Source: Rubrimonas cliftonensis
GTDB taxonomy: Bacteria; Pseudomonadota; Alphaproteobacteria; Rhodobacterales; Rhodobacteraceae
NCBI RefSeq assembly: GCF_900107585.1
Contig: NZ_FNQM01000009.1
Span: 1 to 64,000, forward strand
Direction: 5' to 3'
Length of the DNA stretch: 64,000 nucleotides
The translations under genes were made by a program, and so were the position numbers. Shown piece after piece: positions 16,393 through 24,640 of the stretch (within the stretch, counting starts at the first letter, position 1; the number at the start of each line of letters is the position of its first letter). Below the pieces are notes generated by a model. The model made no database searches. It was given only the letters and a program-made list of their open reading frames with translations, and was not told the origin of the DNA.

Positions 16393-18168
16393 TCAAACCC
16401 CCTGCGTCTGCAGCCACATCTCCAGCAACGCGACCTGCCACAGTTCCGACCCGCGCAGCGGCGTGATGTGCTCGGCCGGCGCGGCGAACAGGCTGTCGAG
16501 ATAATCCCGCCTGAACAACCCCCGCTCGCGGGCGGCCGGCGCGTTAAGCGCGTCGCGGGCCATCTCCAGATACGGGCCGTCGAGATATTTGAGCGCCGGC
16601 ACCGGGAAATATCCCTTGGGCCGGTCGATGACGTCGGCCGGGATCACTTTCCGCGCGGCCTCCTTCAGAACGCCCTTTCCGCCATAGCTGAGCTTGTGGC
16701 GGGCGGGGATGCGGGCGGCGAGCTCGACGAGCTCATGGTCGAGGAACGGCACGCGCGCCTCCAGCCCCCAGGCCATCGTCATGTTGTCGACCCGCTTCAC
16801 GGGGTCGTCCACCAGCATCACGTTGGTGTCGATGCGCAGCGCCTTGTCCACCGGGTCGTCGGCGCCGGGCGCGTCGAAATGGGCCTGCACGAAGGCGAGG
16901 CTCTCGTCGCGGTCGGCGAGATGCTCGGGGTTGAGGTGCCCGGCGAGGCGGGTGTGGGAGCGGTCGAAGAAGGCCGCCGCGTAGTCGCTGACGGGGTCGT
17001 TGCTGTCGGTCATCTTCGGATACCAGTGGTAGCCGGCGAACACCTCGTCTGCGCCCTGGCCCGACTGCACGACCTTGATGGTCTTTGCGACCTCGCGGCT
17101 GAGCAGGAAGAAGCCGATGTTGTCGTAGCTGACCATCGGCTCCGACATCGCGGCGATGGCGTGGGGCAGGTTCTCGCGCATCTCCGACGACGGGATCATC
17201 ATCTTCGTGTGGTTCGTGGCGTAGTGCTGCGCGATGAGGTCGGAGTAAACGAACTCGTCGCCCTTCTCGCCATGGGCGGCCTCGAAGCCGATGGAGTAGG
17301 TGGCCAGCCCCTGCTGGCCTTCCTCCGCCAGCAGGCCGACGATCAGCGAGCTGTCGACGCCGCCCGAGAGCAGCACGCCCACCGGCACGTCGGCGACCAT
17401 GCGGCGGCGCACGGCGGTGCGCAGGCTTTCGAGCGTCATGTCGCGCCACTCCTCGAAGGGGCGCGCGGCGTCCTCGGGCGAGCGGGAGAAGTCGGGTTTC
17501 CAGTAGACGCGCTCGGAGGTCGCGCCGTCGGCCTCCACGGTGCGGATGGTGGCCGGCGGCAGCTTGCGCACGCCCTTGAGCAGGGTGCGCGGCGCGGGCA
17601 CGACGGCGTGCCACGTCATGTAGTGGTGCAGCGCCACCGGATCGATCGAGGTGTCGAGATCGCCCGCCGCGACGAGGGCCGGCAAGGTCGAGGCGAAACG
17701 GATGCTGCTCGGGCTCGCCGCGAGATAGAGCGGCTTGACGCCGAAGCGGTCGCGCACGAACGCGGTGCGGCCGGTGTTTACGTCATGCAGCGCGAAGGCG
17801 AACATGCCGAGCAGCCGGTCGACCGAAGCCTCGCCCCAGACCGACCAGGCCTTGAGGATCACCTCGGTGTCGCCGGTGGAGGCGAAGCGGCAGCCCTCCG
17901 CCTCCAGCTCCGTGCGCAGCTCCGGGTAGTTGTAGATGCAGCCGTTGAAGGCGATGGTCAGGCCAAGCGCGGTGTCGACGAAGGGCTGCGCCGCCTTTTC
18001 GGACAGATCGATGATCTTCAGGCGGCGGTGGCCGAAAGCCATCGGCCCGCGCGCCACGACGCCGGCGCCGTCCGGTCCGCGGGCGGCCATCGCGTCCGCC
18101 ATCCGCTCCACCGTCGCCGCCGAGGCGCGCGCGCCGTCGACCCTGATCTCTCCGCAAACGCCGCACAT
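16393..18168 (-). CDS. asnO: N-acetylglutaminylglutamine amidotransferase (asparagine synthetase-like)
   Basis: A 591-residue glutamine-dependent amidotransferase of the AsnB fold. The class II glutaminase domain needs a catalytic Cys at position 2, and the frame reads M-C-G-V-C-G from ATG 18168. I therefore choose that start rather than the in-frame ATG 12 bases upstream at 18180, which directly abuts the GGAGG ribosome site. The synthetase domain carries the PP-loop LLSGGVDSSLIVGLL. It converts the acetylated dipeptide made by Ngg to the amide, NAGGN. It is the first gene of the leftward operon and is divergent from a MarR-family regulator, with a short palindrome in the spacer. Confidence 0.94.
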   Translation of the reverse strand: MCGVCGEIRVDGARASAATVERMADAMAARGPDGAGVVARGPMAFGHRRLKIIDLSEKAAQPFVDTALGLTIAFNGCIYNYPELRTELEAEGCRFASTGDTEVILKAWSVWGEASVDRLLGMFAFALHDVNTGRTAFVRDRFGVKPLYLAASPSSIRFASTLPALVAAGDLDTSIDPVALHHYMTWHAVVPAPRTLLKGVRKLPPATIRTVEADGATSERVYWKPDFSRSPEDAARPFEEWRDMTLESLRTAVRRRMVADVPVGVLLSGGVDSSLIVGLLAEEGQQGLATYSIGFEAAHGEKGDEFVYSDLIAQHYATNHTKMMIPSSEMRENLPHAIAAMSEPMVSYDNIGFFLLSREVAKTIKVVQSGQGADEVFAGYHWYPKMTDSNDPVSDYAAAFFDRSHTRLAGHLNPEHLADRDESLAFVQAHFDAPGADDPVDKALRIDTNVMLVDDPVKRVDNMTMAWGLEARVPFLDHELVELAARIPARHKLSYGGKGVLKEAARKVIPADVIDRPKGYFPVPALKYLDGPYLEMARDALNAPAARERGLFRRDYLDSLFAAPAEHITPLRGSELWQVALLEMWLQTQGV

Positions 18169-18191
18169 GTCCGGGCTCATCCTCCATTGAT

Positions 18192-18220
18192 TTGACGGCA
18201 GATCATTAGCCTTCTAATCA
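18192..18220 (+). promoter_or_regulatory. Weak forward promoter candidate for the MarR gene
   Basis: TTGACG at 18192-18197 is followed after 17 bases by TAATCA at 18215-18220. The -35 element is good and the -10 element is poor. The -10 box overlaps the palindrome at 18205-18218, so a regulator bound there would block it. Confidence 0.3.
18205..18218. promoter_or_regulatory. Candidate MarR operator between asnO and its divergent regulator
   Basis: ATTAG-ccTT-CTAAT is a perfect inverted repeat with five-base arms and a four-base spacer, set in an AT-rich patch that is unusual for this genome. It lies between the divergent starts of asnO (18168) and the MarR gene (18283). MarR dimers often bind such palindromes overlapping divergent promoters, so autoregulation and control of the NAGGN operon are likely. 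Inference only. Confidence 0.5.
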
Positions 18221-18282
18221 TTCGAGTTCAACCCATGGCGGGCGGTCGCCGGGGAGCCGACGACGACGGCGGGGAGGACCGG

Positions 18283-18780
18283 ATGGAAGGCGCGCTGGAG
18301 ACGAGGGCGCTGGTCAAGGCGCTCAGGCGCATCGCGCGGGCTGTCGAACTCCAGTCGCGGCGCATCGGGCGCGAGACGGGCCTGACGCTGCCGCAGCTTG
18401 CGGTGCTCGCCTGCGCCCGCGACCTCGGCGAGAGCGCGACGACGCGGGCGATCGCGGCGGAGGCGGACGTCAGCGGCGCGACGGTGGTGGCCATCCTCGA
18501 CAAGCTGGAGGCCAAGCGCCTGATCGTGCGCAACCGCTCGACCGTGGACAGGCGCGTGGTGCATACGCGCCTGACGGAGACCGGCCTCTGCGCCCTCGCC
18601 GCAGCGCCGCCGGTGCTCGGCGACCGCTTCGCGGCGCGATTCGCGGCGCTTCCGGCCGAGCAGCGCCGCGCGATGGCGGAGTCCTTCGCGACGGTGGCGG
18701 ACATGGCGGCGCCGCAGGGCGAGCAGGCGACCGCCGACGACGCGCCGCCCGAGCTCGGCGGGCCGTTCGACCCGCTCTGA
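18283..18780 (+). CDS. MarR-family transcriptional regulator of the NAGGN locus
   Basis: The product is 165 residues from ATG 18283, which has a strong GGGGAGG site five bases upstream; an earlier in-frame ATG at 18235 lacks one. The winged helix-turn-helix spans about residues 35-105. The recognition region is SGATVVAILDKLEAKRLIVRNRS and the wing VDRRVVHTRLTETG. MarR proteins act as dimers and respond to ligands or stress. Divergent placement beside asnO, 114 bases between starts with a palindrome in the gap, makes control of osmolyte synthesis the obvious role. The mrp antiporter operon starts about 80 bases downstream in the same direction and may share transcription. Unusually, the C-terminal tail is Pro/Glu-rich (APPELGGPFDPL). 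Confidence 0.88.
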   Translation: MEGALETRALVKALRRIARAVELQSRRIGRETGLTLPQLAVLACARDLGESATTRAIAAEADVSGATVVAILDKLEAKRLIVRNRSTVDRRVVHTRLTETGLCALAAAPPVLGDRFAARFAALPAEQRRAMAESFATVADMAAPQGEQATADDAPPELGGPFDPL

Positions 18781-18803
18781 AACGATTTATCAACGGATGT
18801 CGG

Positions 18804-18831
18804 TTGCAACGCGCGGGCAAGGCCAGATATG
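18804..18831 (+). promoter_or_regulatory. Possible mrp operon promoter
   Basis: TTGCAA (18804-18809) is followed after 16 bases by GATATG (18826-18831). The match to a sigma-70 promoter is modest. It lies just upstream of the mini-ORF that overlaps mrpA, the right place for an independent antiporter promoter. Confidence 0.3.
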
Positions 18832-18861
18832 CCAACCCGGCGACATGGCGCAGGGGGAACG

Positions 18862-18921
18862 ATGGGCGTGGACGACGGCGCGCGGATCAGGGCGCATTTC
18901 GCCGAGCGCCTGACGGCATGA
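18862..18921 (+). CDS. 19-codon upstream ORF coupled to mrpA
   Basis: An ATG at 18862 preceded by AGGGGGAAC opens a 19-codon frame (MGVDDGARIRAHFAERLTA). Its TGA overlaps the mrpA ATG in the sequence ATGA at 18918-18921. The mrpA start itself has no obvious ribosome site, so ribosomes finishing this peptide could restart on mrpA. It may be a translational leader or the eroded end of a lost gene. No family is recognisable. Confidence 0.4.
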   Translation: MGVDDGARIRAHFAERLTA

Positions 18922-21170
18922 GCGCCGCCGACGCCCGCTCCAGCCCCGCCGGCGTGGCCTCGGGGCTCGTTCTGGCTGCGCTCGCCGGTCTCGCGGCGGC
19001 GTTCTTCGCCTCTCATATCGGCGCGGTGGACGGCGACCGCGCCGTTGCGGTCAGCTACGACTGGGTTCCCTCGCTCGGGGTGAGCCTCGCGTTCAGGCTC
19101 GACGGGCTCTCGCTGCTGTTCGCGGTTCTCATCAGCGGTTTCGGCGCGGTGATCTCGCTCTATGCGCTCTCCTACCTGCGCGGCCATCCGCAGCTGGTGC
19201 GGTTCTTCCTCTATCTCGGGCTGTTCATGGCCGGGATGCTCGGGCTCGTGCTGGCGGACGACGTGATCGCGCTGTTCGTGTTCTGGGAGGCGACGACGAT
19301 CTCCTCCTTCCTGCTGGTCGGCTTCGACCACGGGGCGGCCAAGGCGCGGCGCTCGGCATGGCAGGCGCTTCTCGTCACCGGCGCCGGCGGGCTGGCGCTG
19401 CTGGCGGGGCTGGTGATCCTCGCCATAGCGGCTGGAACCACCCGGCTCTCCGAGATTTCGGCGATGAGCGGCCTGACGGAGCATGCGCTCTACCCGGTGA
19501 TCCTCGCGCTGGTGCTGATCGGGGCGTTCACGAAGTCCGCCCAGATCCCGTTCCATTTCTGGCTGCCGAACGCGATGGCGGCGCCGACGCCGGTCAGCGC
19601 CTACCTGCACTCGGCGACCATGGTGAAGGCGGGCGTCTATCTGCTGGCGCGGCTGCACCCCGCGCTCAGCGGTACGGACGGCTGGACGGCCTCGCTCTCG
19701 TTCGCCGGCGGCGCGACGATGCTCGTCACCGCGTTCCTCGCGCTGCGCCAGAGCGACCTGAAGACGGCGCTCGCCTACACCTCGCTGATGGCGCTGGGCG
19801 CGCTGGTCATGTTCCTCGGCGCGACGGCGACGGTGGCGATCGCCGCCGCGATGACGCTGCTGGTCGTCCATGCGCTCTACAAGGCGTCGCTGTTCATGGT
19901 GGTGGGCGCCATCGACCACCAGACCGGCACGCGCGAGATCGCCCGCCTCGGCGGCCTCTGGCGTCTGATGCCGATGACCTCGATCGCCGCGGTCCTGGCG
20001 GCGGGCTCCATGGCGGGCTTTCCTCCCTTCCTCGGCTTCATCGGCAAGGAGCTGAAATACGAGGGCGCGCTGGCGGTGGCGGAGGAGCCGGCGCTGCTCG
20101 CCGCCTCGGCGATGGTCGCCAACGCGCTGATGGTGGCACTGGCGCTGACCATCACCCTGCGCGTGGTCTTCGGTCAGCCGGGCGAGACGCCGGTTAAGCC
20201 GCGCGAGGCCGGGCCGATGCTGTGGGCGCCGCCGCTGCTTCTGGCGCTGTTCGGGCTGGCCTTCGGCATCGCGCCCGATCTGGTCGGATCCAATCTCATC
20301 CAGCCGGCGGTGACGGCGATCCTGGGCCGCCCAGAGAGCGTTCAGCTCAAGATGTGGCACGGGGTGAACGTGCCGCTGGCGCTGAGCGTGATGACGATGA
20401 TCCTCGGCGCGATCTTCTTTCTCGCCCATCGCCGGATGGCGCGCCTGCTCGCCCGCGCGCCGCTGGTCTTCGACCCCGGCTGGGACCGGCTGCTCGCCAA
20501 TATCGCCGCGGGCTTCAAGGCGATCACCGCCGTCATGCAGCCGGGTTCGCTGCGCGTCTACATGAGCGTGTCGCTGGTGGCGGCGGCGCTGCCGGCGCTG
20601 GCGGTGCTCGTCTGGCGCGGGGGGCTTCGGTTGCCGCCGCCCGAGGCGTTCGCGGCGATGACGGTGTCGGGGCTGAGCGCCTGCGCGCTGGTCGCGGCCG
20701 GCGCGCTGACCGCCGCGCTGTCGCAGCGGCGGATGGCGGCGATCGGCGGCGTCGGCGCGGCGGGCACCGGGATCGCGGCGCTGTTCGTGCTCTACGGCGC
20801 GCCTGACGTCGCGATCACCCAGCTTCTGACGGACGTGCTGCTGGTGGCGCTGATCGCCTCGGCGATGGCCCGCCTGCCTGAGATGACGCCGCGGCGCGAG
20901 GGAAGGGCGCGCGATGCTGCGGTCGCCGTCGTCGTCGGCGTCGCGATGGGCGCGCTGACGCTTGCGGCCGCGTCCGGCGGCTTCGACCGCTCGGTGGCCG
21001 ACGCGATGGAGGCGCTGAGCTGGCCGGCGGCGCATGGGCGCAACGTCGTCAACGTCATCCTCGTGGATTTCCGCGCCATCGACACCTTCGGCGAGATCGT
21101 GGTGGTCGCGGCGGCGGCGATCGGCGCGGCGGCGCTGATCGGCCTCCGGGCGGGGAGGGGCCGGGCGTGA
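18918..21170 (+). CDS. mrpA: Mrp Na+/H+ antiporter subunit A
   Basis: A 750-residue polytopic inner-membrane protein homologous to NuoL-type proton-pumping subunits. The core antiporter module contains FWEATTISSFLLVGFDH, KSAQIPFHFWLPNAMAAPTPVSAYLHSATMVKAG and a conserved Lys in the helix SLFMVVGAIDH, typical of the Proton_antipo_M family. The C-terminal third (after about residue 600) holds the extra MrpA helices, ending near FRAIDTFGEIVVVA, so this is full length. The Mrp complex exchanges internal Na+ for external H+ and supports growth in salt and at high pH. ATG 18918 overlaps the stop of the 19-codon ORF; its GTGA junction with mrpB is also overlapping. Subunit names follow the seven-gene order. 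Confidence 0.95.
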   Translation: MSAADARSSPAGVASGLVLAALAGLAAAFFASHIGAVDGDRAVAVSYDWVPSLGVSLAFRLDGLSLLFAVLISGFGAVISLYALSYLRGHPQLVRFFLYLGLFMAGMLGLVLADDVIALFVFWEATTISSFLLVGFDHGAAKARRSAWQALLVTGAGGLALLAGLVILAIAAGTTRLSEISAMSGLTEHALYPVILALVLIGAFTKSAQIPFHFWLPNAMAAPTPVSAYLHSATMVKAGVYLLARLHPALSGTDGWTASLSFAGGATMLVTAFLALRQSDLKTALAYTSLMALGALVMFLGATATVAIAAAMTLLVVHALYKASLFMVVGAIDHQTGTREIARLGGLWRLMPMTSIAAVLAAGSMAGFPPFLGFIGKELKYEGALAVAEEPALLAASAMVANALMVALALTITLRVVFGQPGETPVKPREAGPMLWAPPLLLALFGLAFGIAPDLVGSNLIQPAVTAILGRPESVQLKMWHGVNVPLALSVMTMILGAIFFLAHRRMARLLARAPLVFDPGWDRLLANIAAGFKAITAVMQPGSLRVYMSVSLVAAALPALAVLVWRGGLRLPPPEAFAAMTVSGLSACALVAAGALTAALSQRRMAAIGGVGAAGTGIAALFVLYGAPDVAITQLLTDVLLVALIASAMARLPEMTPRREGRARDAAVAVVVGVAMGALTLAAASGGFDRSVADAMEALSWPAAHGRNVVNVILVDFRAIDTFGEIVVVAAAAIGAAALIGLRAGRGRA

Positions 21171-21580
21171 CCTCTCCCATCGTCAGGGCCGCCGCGCGCA
21201 TCGTCGTCGCGCTGATGCTGGTCTACGCGCTCTATGCGCTGGCGCGCGGCCACAACGCGCCTGGCGGCGGCTTCATCGGCGGCCTGATCGCGGCCTGCGC
21301 CTATGCGGTGCTGGCGATGACCCATGGCGTCTCCGTCGCCCGCGCGGCGCTGCGCTTCCCGCCCGAGGCGGTGGCCGCGGCGGGCTTCGGGCTGGCGCTG
21401 CTGTCGGGGCTGATCGCCGGCGCGACGGGCGCGGCGCCCTTCACCGGGCTTTGGCCGTTCATCGGCGAGGGCGAAAAGGGCCTGCCGATCTCGACGGTGC
21501 TGCTGTTCGACGTCGGCGTGTGGCTGACGGTGCTGGGCGGCGCGCTGACCATCGTGTTCGCGCTCGAGGAGGATGAGTGA
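21167..21580 (+). CDS. mrpB: Mrp antiporter subunit B
   Basis: A 137-residue membrane protein from GTG 21167, overlapping the mrpA stop, with GGGGAGGGG upstream. About four helices are visible. The conserved GHNAPGGGFIGGLIAACAYA segment near residue 28 is the MnhB hallmark, and the C-terminus reads VWLTVLGGALTIVFALEEDE. MrpB is a small structural subunit needed to assemble the MrpA-G complex. The short acidic C-terminus matches stand-alone MrpB rather than an MrpA-B fusion. Confidence 0.94.
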   Translation: MTSPIVRAAARIVVALMLVYALYALARGHNAPGGGFIGGLIAACAYAVLAMTHGVSVARAALRFPPEAVAAAGFGLALLSGLIAGATGAAPFTGLWPFIGEGEKGLPISTVLLFDVGVWLTVLGGALTIVFALEEDE

Positions 21581-21960
21581 TGGAGCCGGTTCTGGCGCTG
21601 ACCGTGGGCGTGCTGGCGGCGTGCGGCGTCTGGCTGATGCTGGCGCGGCACCTGCTGCGCTTCGTGCTGGGGCTGACCCTGCTGGGCGCGGCGGCGAACC
21701 TCTCCGTCTTCACCGCCGGGCGCGTCACGGCCGACGCCGCGCCGCTGATCCCCGAGGGGGCGATCGCGCTGGAGGGGGCCGCGGCGAACCCGCTGCCGCA
21801 GGCGCTGGTGCTGACGGCCATCGTGATCGGCTTCGGCCTCTCGGCTTTCGCGCTGGCGCTGGCGCTGGCGGCGCAGAAGCGGCTCGGCGGCGTCGACCCC
21901 GAGACGATGCGCGTCGCCGAGCCTGTGAAGGGATCCTCGGGCAGGGGCGACGCCGCGTGA
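21580..21960 (+). CDS. mrpC: Mrp antiporter subunit C (NuoK-like)
   Basis: A 126-residue NuoK/MnhC-type membrane protein with three helices, including LLRFVLGLTLLGAAANLSVF and the conserved PLPQALVLTAIVIGFGLSAF. ATG 21580 overlaps the mrpB stop (TGATG) with GGAGG seven bases upstream; a GTG one codon earlier would also be in frame. The polar C-terminal tail (about residues 100-126) extends into the cytoplasm. It works as part of the Mrp complex. Confidence 0.94.
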   Translation: MEPVLALTVGVLAACGVWLMLARHLLRFVLGLTLLGAAANLSVFTAGRVTADAAPLIPEGAIALEGAAANPLPQALVLTAIVIGFGLSAFALALALAAQKRLGGVDPETMRVAEPVKGSSGRGDAA

Positions 21961-23450
21961 GCTGGAGCCTTTTCCTGCCGCTGATGATCCCCTTCGCAGC
22001 GGCGGCCCTGGCGGTGCTGGGGCCGCGCGCCGGTTTCGAGGCGCGGTGGATCAGCGTCGGCGGCTCGGCGCTCCATCTGGCGGCGGCGATCAACCTCGCC
22101 GTCGTCGTGGCCGGCGAGGGCGTCGTGGCGGCGCAGATGGGCGGCTGGGCGGCGCCGGTGGGCGTGACCCTGGCGGCCGACGCGCTGGCGGCCATCATGG
22201 TGCTGGCGGTGGCGTTCATGGGCCTCGCGGTCGCGGTCTACGCGCTCGCCGACATCGACCGGCGGCGCGCCTCGGCGCACTGGCACGCGCTCTACCAGCT
22301 CCTGCTGGCGGGGGCGTCCGGCGCCTTCCTGACGGGCGACCTCTTCAATCTCTACGTCTGGTTCGAGGTGATGCTGATCGCCTCCTTCGGGCTGCTGGTG
22401 ATCGGCGGCGACCGGGCGCAGATCGACGGCGGAGTGAAATACGTCGCGCTCAACCTCGTGGCGACGCTGTGCTTCCTCGTCGCGGTCGGGCTTATCCATG
22501 GCCAGACCGGCACGCTGAACATGGCCGACCTCTCGGTGAAGATCGCCGAGCGGCCCTCCGCGGCGCTGGACGCGGCGTCCGTCCTGCTGTTCGCGGCCTT
22601 CGCGGCGAAGGCGGGCTTCTTTCCGCTGTTCTTCTGGCTGCCGGCGGCCTATCACACGCCGCCGATGGCGGTGACCGCGATCTTCGCGGCGGTGCTGACC
22701 AAGGCTGGCGTCTACGCGATCTTCCGCGTGTTCACGCTGATCTTTCCCGAGAGCCCCGCCCTCGACGCGCTGCTGTGGATCGCAATCGCCACCATGGTGA
22801 CGGGCGTGATAGGGGCCGGCGCGCACACCGACGCGCGGCGCATCCTGTCGTTTCACATCGTGAGCCAGATCGGCTACATGGCCCTGGGGCTCGCGCTGGC
22901 GACGCCGCTTGCGATCGCGGGCGCCATCGTCTACATGGTGCACAACATCGTGGTGAAGGCGAACCTGATCCTGATCGCCGGGGTGCAGCGGCGGATGACC
23001 GGCGCGCATGACCTGGTGAAGGCCGGCGGCCTTTACGCCGCCGCGCCGCTGCTCGCGTTCCTGTTCTTCGTCTCGGCGATGGCGATGGCGGGCGTCCCGC
23101 CGCTCTCGGGCTTCTGGGGCAAGCTGGCGCTGGCGCAGGCGAGCGTGTCGGCGGAGGCGTGGGCGGCGCTGGCGGCGACGCTCGGCGTCGGACTGTTCAC
23201 GCTCTACTCGATGACCAAGATCTGGCTTCTGGGCTATCTTTCCCCCCACGCCTCGGGCCGAGCCCATGCGGTGAAGGCGCTGCCGCGGGGCGCGCGGCTG
23301 GCGCTGATGGGGCCGGTGGCGGCGCTGGCCGCGACGTCGGCGGCGCTCGGGCTGAACCCCGGGCCGCTGCTGGAGGCGGCCGGGACGGCGGCGGCGCAGC
23401 TGCTCGACCCGACGGCCTATGTGGCGGCGGTTCTGGGGGCGCACGGATGA
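21957..23450 (+). CDS. mrpD: Mrp antiporter subunit D (NuoM/N-like)
   Basis: A 497-residue antiporter-like subunit from GTG 21957 (GTGA overlap with mrpC). The second Proton_antipo_M module is recognisable: YVWFEVMLIASFGLLV, AFAAKAGFFPLFFWLPAAYHTPPMAVTAIFAAVLTKAGVYA and MAGVPPLSGFWGKL. The conserved Glu in helix 5 (WFEV) and Lys in helix 7 (AAKAGFF) are present, as needed for ion translocation. Its TGA opens an eight-codon mini-frame that reaches the mrpE start. Confidence 0.95.
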   Translation: MSWSLFLPLMIPFAAAALAVLGPRAGFEARWISVGGSALHLAAAINLAVVVAGEGVVAAQMGGWAAPVGVTLAADALAAIMVLAVAFMGLAVAVYALADIDRRRASAHWHALYQLLLAGASGAFLTGDLFNLYVWFEVMLIASFGLLVIGGDRAQIDGGVKYVALNLVATLCFLVAVGLIHGQTGTLNMADLSVKIAERPSAALDAASVLLFAAFAAKAGFFPLFFWLPAAYHTPPMAVTAIFAAVLTKAGVYAIFRVFTLIFPESPALDALLWIAIATMVTGVIGAGAHTDARRILSFHIVSQIGYMALGLALATPLAIAGAIVYMVHNIVVKANLILIAGVQRRMTGAHDLVKAGGLYAAAPLLAFLFFVSAMAMAGVPPLSGFWGKLALAQASVSAEAWAALAATLGVGLFTLYSMTKIWLLGYLSPHASGRAHAVKALPRGARLALMGPVAALAATSAALGLNPGPLLEAAGTAAAQLLDPTAYVAAVLGAHG

Positions 23451-23470
23451 CGACGGGAGCGGGCGCATGA
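23447..23470 (+). other. Seven-residue mini-ORF bridging mrpD and mrpE
   Basis: ATGA at the mrpD stop opens a frame of seven sense codons (MTTGAGA) whose TGA lies in the ATGA of the mrpE start at 23467. It can keep ribosomes engaged across the 16-base gap, so mrpE translation stays coupled to mrpD. It may be chance, but the arrangement copies that upstream of mrpA. Confidence 0.35.
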
Positions 23471-23940
23471 ACATCTACGCCATCAACCTGCTGCTCGCGG
23501 GGCTCTGGGCGGCGCTCGCGGGCGCCTTCACGCCGGCGAACCTCGTGATGGGCTTCGCCGTCGGCTTCGTGGCGCTCTGGGCGGCCAAGCCGCTGTTCGC
23601 GCGCGAGGACGGCTATTTCCTGCGCGCCCCCCGCCTCACCTGGCTCGCGGCGGTGTTTCTCTACGATCTTGTGGTCTCATCGCTGGCGGTGGCCGCGGAG
23701 GTGCTGCGCGTGCGCCCGCGCAACCGCCCCGGCATCGTGGCGACGCCGCTTGACGCCCGCTCGGGCGCCGAACTCCTCACCGTGTCGAGCCTCGTGACGC
23801 TGACGCCCGGCACGCTCAGCCTCGACGTGTCGGACGACGGCGGGACGCTGTACGTCCACGGCATGTTCGTCGAGGACGCAGAGGAGCTGCGCGGCAGCGT
23901 CGCCGCGCTCAAGGCGCCGGTTCGGAGGGCCTTCGCATGA
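23467..23940 (+). CDS. mrpE: Mrp antiporter subunit E
   Basis: A 157-residue MnhE-family protein with about two to three N-terminal helices (MNIYAINLLLAGLWAAL onward) and a cytoplasmic C-terminal domain containing SSLVTLTPGTLSLDVSDDGGTLYVHG, the family hallmark. MrpE is needed for full assembly and activity of the complex. The frame continues upstream of ATG 23467, but homology begins at MNIYAINLLL, so that start is used. Its stop overlaps the ATG of mrpF. Confidence 0.94.
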   Translation: MNIYAINLLLAGLWAALAGAFTPANLVMGFAVGFVALWAAKPLFAREDGYFLRAPRLTWLAAVFLYDLVVSSLAVAAEVLRVRPRNRPGIVATPLDARSGAELLTVSSLVTLTPGTLSLDVSDDGGTLYVHGMFVEDAEELRGSVAALKAPVRRAFA

Positions 23941-24242
23941 GCCTTCTCGCCCTGACCGCCGAGCTGGGAAGCTGGATCGTGATCGCCGCGATGGCGCTGA
24001 CGCTGCTGCGGCTGGCGCTTGGCCCGACCATCGCCGACCGGGCCGTGGCGCTGGAGCTGCTCAGCGCGCTGATGGTCAGCTTCGCCGCGCTGCGGGCCGC
24101 CGCCTCGGGCGTCTCGGCCTATCTGGACGTCGCCACGGCGCTCGCGATCACCGGTTTTCTCGCGACGCTGGCCTTCGCGCGCTATGTCGCCCGCCGGGGG
24201 CGGCTCGCCGCCCGGCCTGCCGGCGAGGGAGGCGGCGCATGA
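23937..24242 (+). CDS. mrpF: Mrp antiporter subunit F
   Basis: A 101-residue MnhF-type protein with three predicted helices. The conserved region LRLALGPTIADRAVALELL, near residues 25-43, is diagnostic. The gene overlaps mrpE and mrpG at ATGA junctions on both sides, so the subunits are made in step. The Arg/Gly/Pro-rich C-terminus (ARRGRLAARPAGEGGG) is a polar cytoplasmic tail. Confidence 0.93.
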   Translation: MSLLALTAELGSWIVIAAMALTLLRLALGPTIADRAVALELLSALMVSFAALRAAASGVSAYLDVATALAITGFLATLAFARYVARRGRLAARPAGEGGGA

Positions 24243-24640
24243 CCTGGGCGGCGTGGCGGGAGGCGTTCGCGGCGGCCACGCTCGGGGAGGTCGCCGCCGC
24301 GGCGGCCCTGCTGATCGGGGCGGCCTTCAGCCTGATCGCGGCCATCGGCGTGGTGCGCTTCAAGGACGTGTTCATGCGGATGCACGCCAGCACGAAGGCG
24401 GGAACGCTCGGCCCCGGGCTCGCGCTGCTGGGCGCGGCGGTGGGCTTCTACGAGGCGGGGGCGGCGGCGCGCGCCGCAGGCGCCTTCGCGCTGCTGCTGC
24501 TGACCGCGCCGGTGGCGGCGCACGCGATCGGTCGGGCGGCCTATGTCGCCGGCGCGCGGCTCTCGGCGCGGACATGGATCGACGAACGCAAGGGCGCCGA
24601 CGGCGTCATCGCCAAGCGGCGTACGGAGGAAAGCCGATGA
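24239..24640 (+). CDS. mrpG: Mrp antiporter subunit G
   Basis: A 133-residue MnhG-type protein with three helices and the family motif IGVVRFKDVFMRMHASTKAGTLG around residues 36-59. It is the last antiporter gene, so all seven subunits A-G are present and intact. Its stop overlaps the start of a cupin gene (ATGA at 24637), an unusual extra member of the operon. The charged C-terminal tail (IDERKGADGVIAKRRTEESR) is cytoplasmic. Confidence 0.93.
   Translation: MTWAAWREAFAAATLGEVAAAAALLIGAAFSLIAAIGVVRFKDVFMRMHASTKAGTLGPGLALLGAAVGFYEAGAAARAAGAFALLLLTAPVAAHAIGRAAYVAGARLSARTWIDERKGADGVIAKRRTEESR

Noticed and set aside
18188-18204. FNR-type box TTGAT-N4-ATCAA near the asnO-MarR spacer
   Set aside because: The half-sites TTGAT and ATCA are about 10 bases apart, not four.
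18181-18282. MarR start at ATG 18235
   Set aside because: No ribosome site precedes it, whereas ATG 18283 has GGGGAGG at ideal distance.
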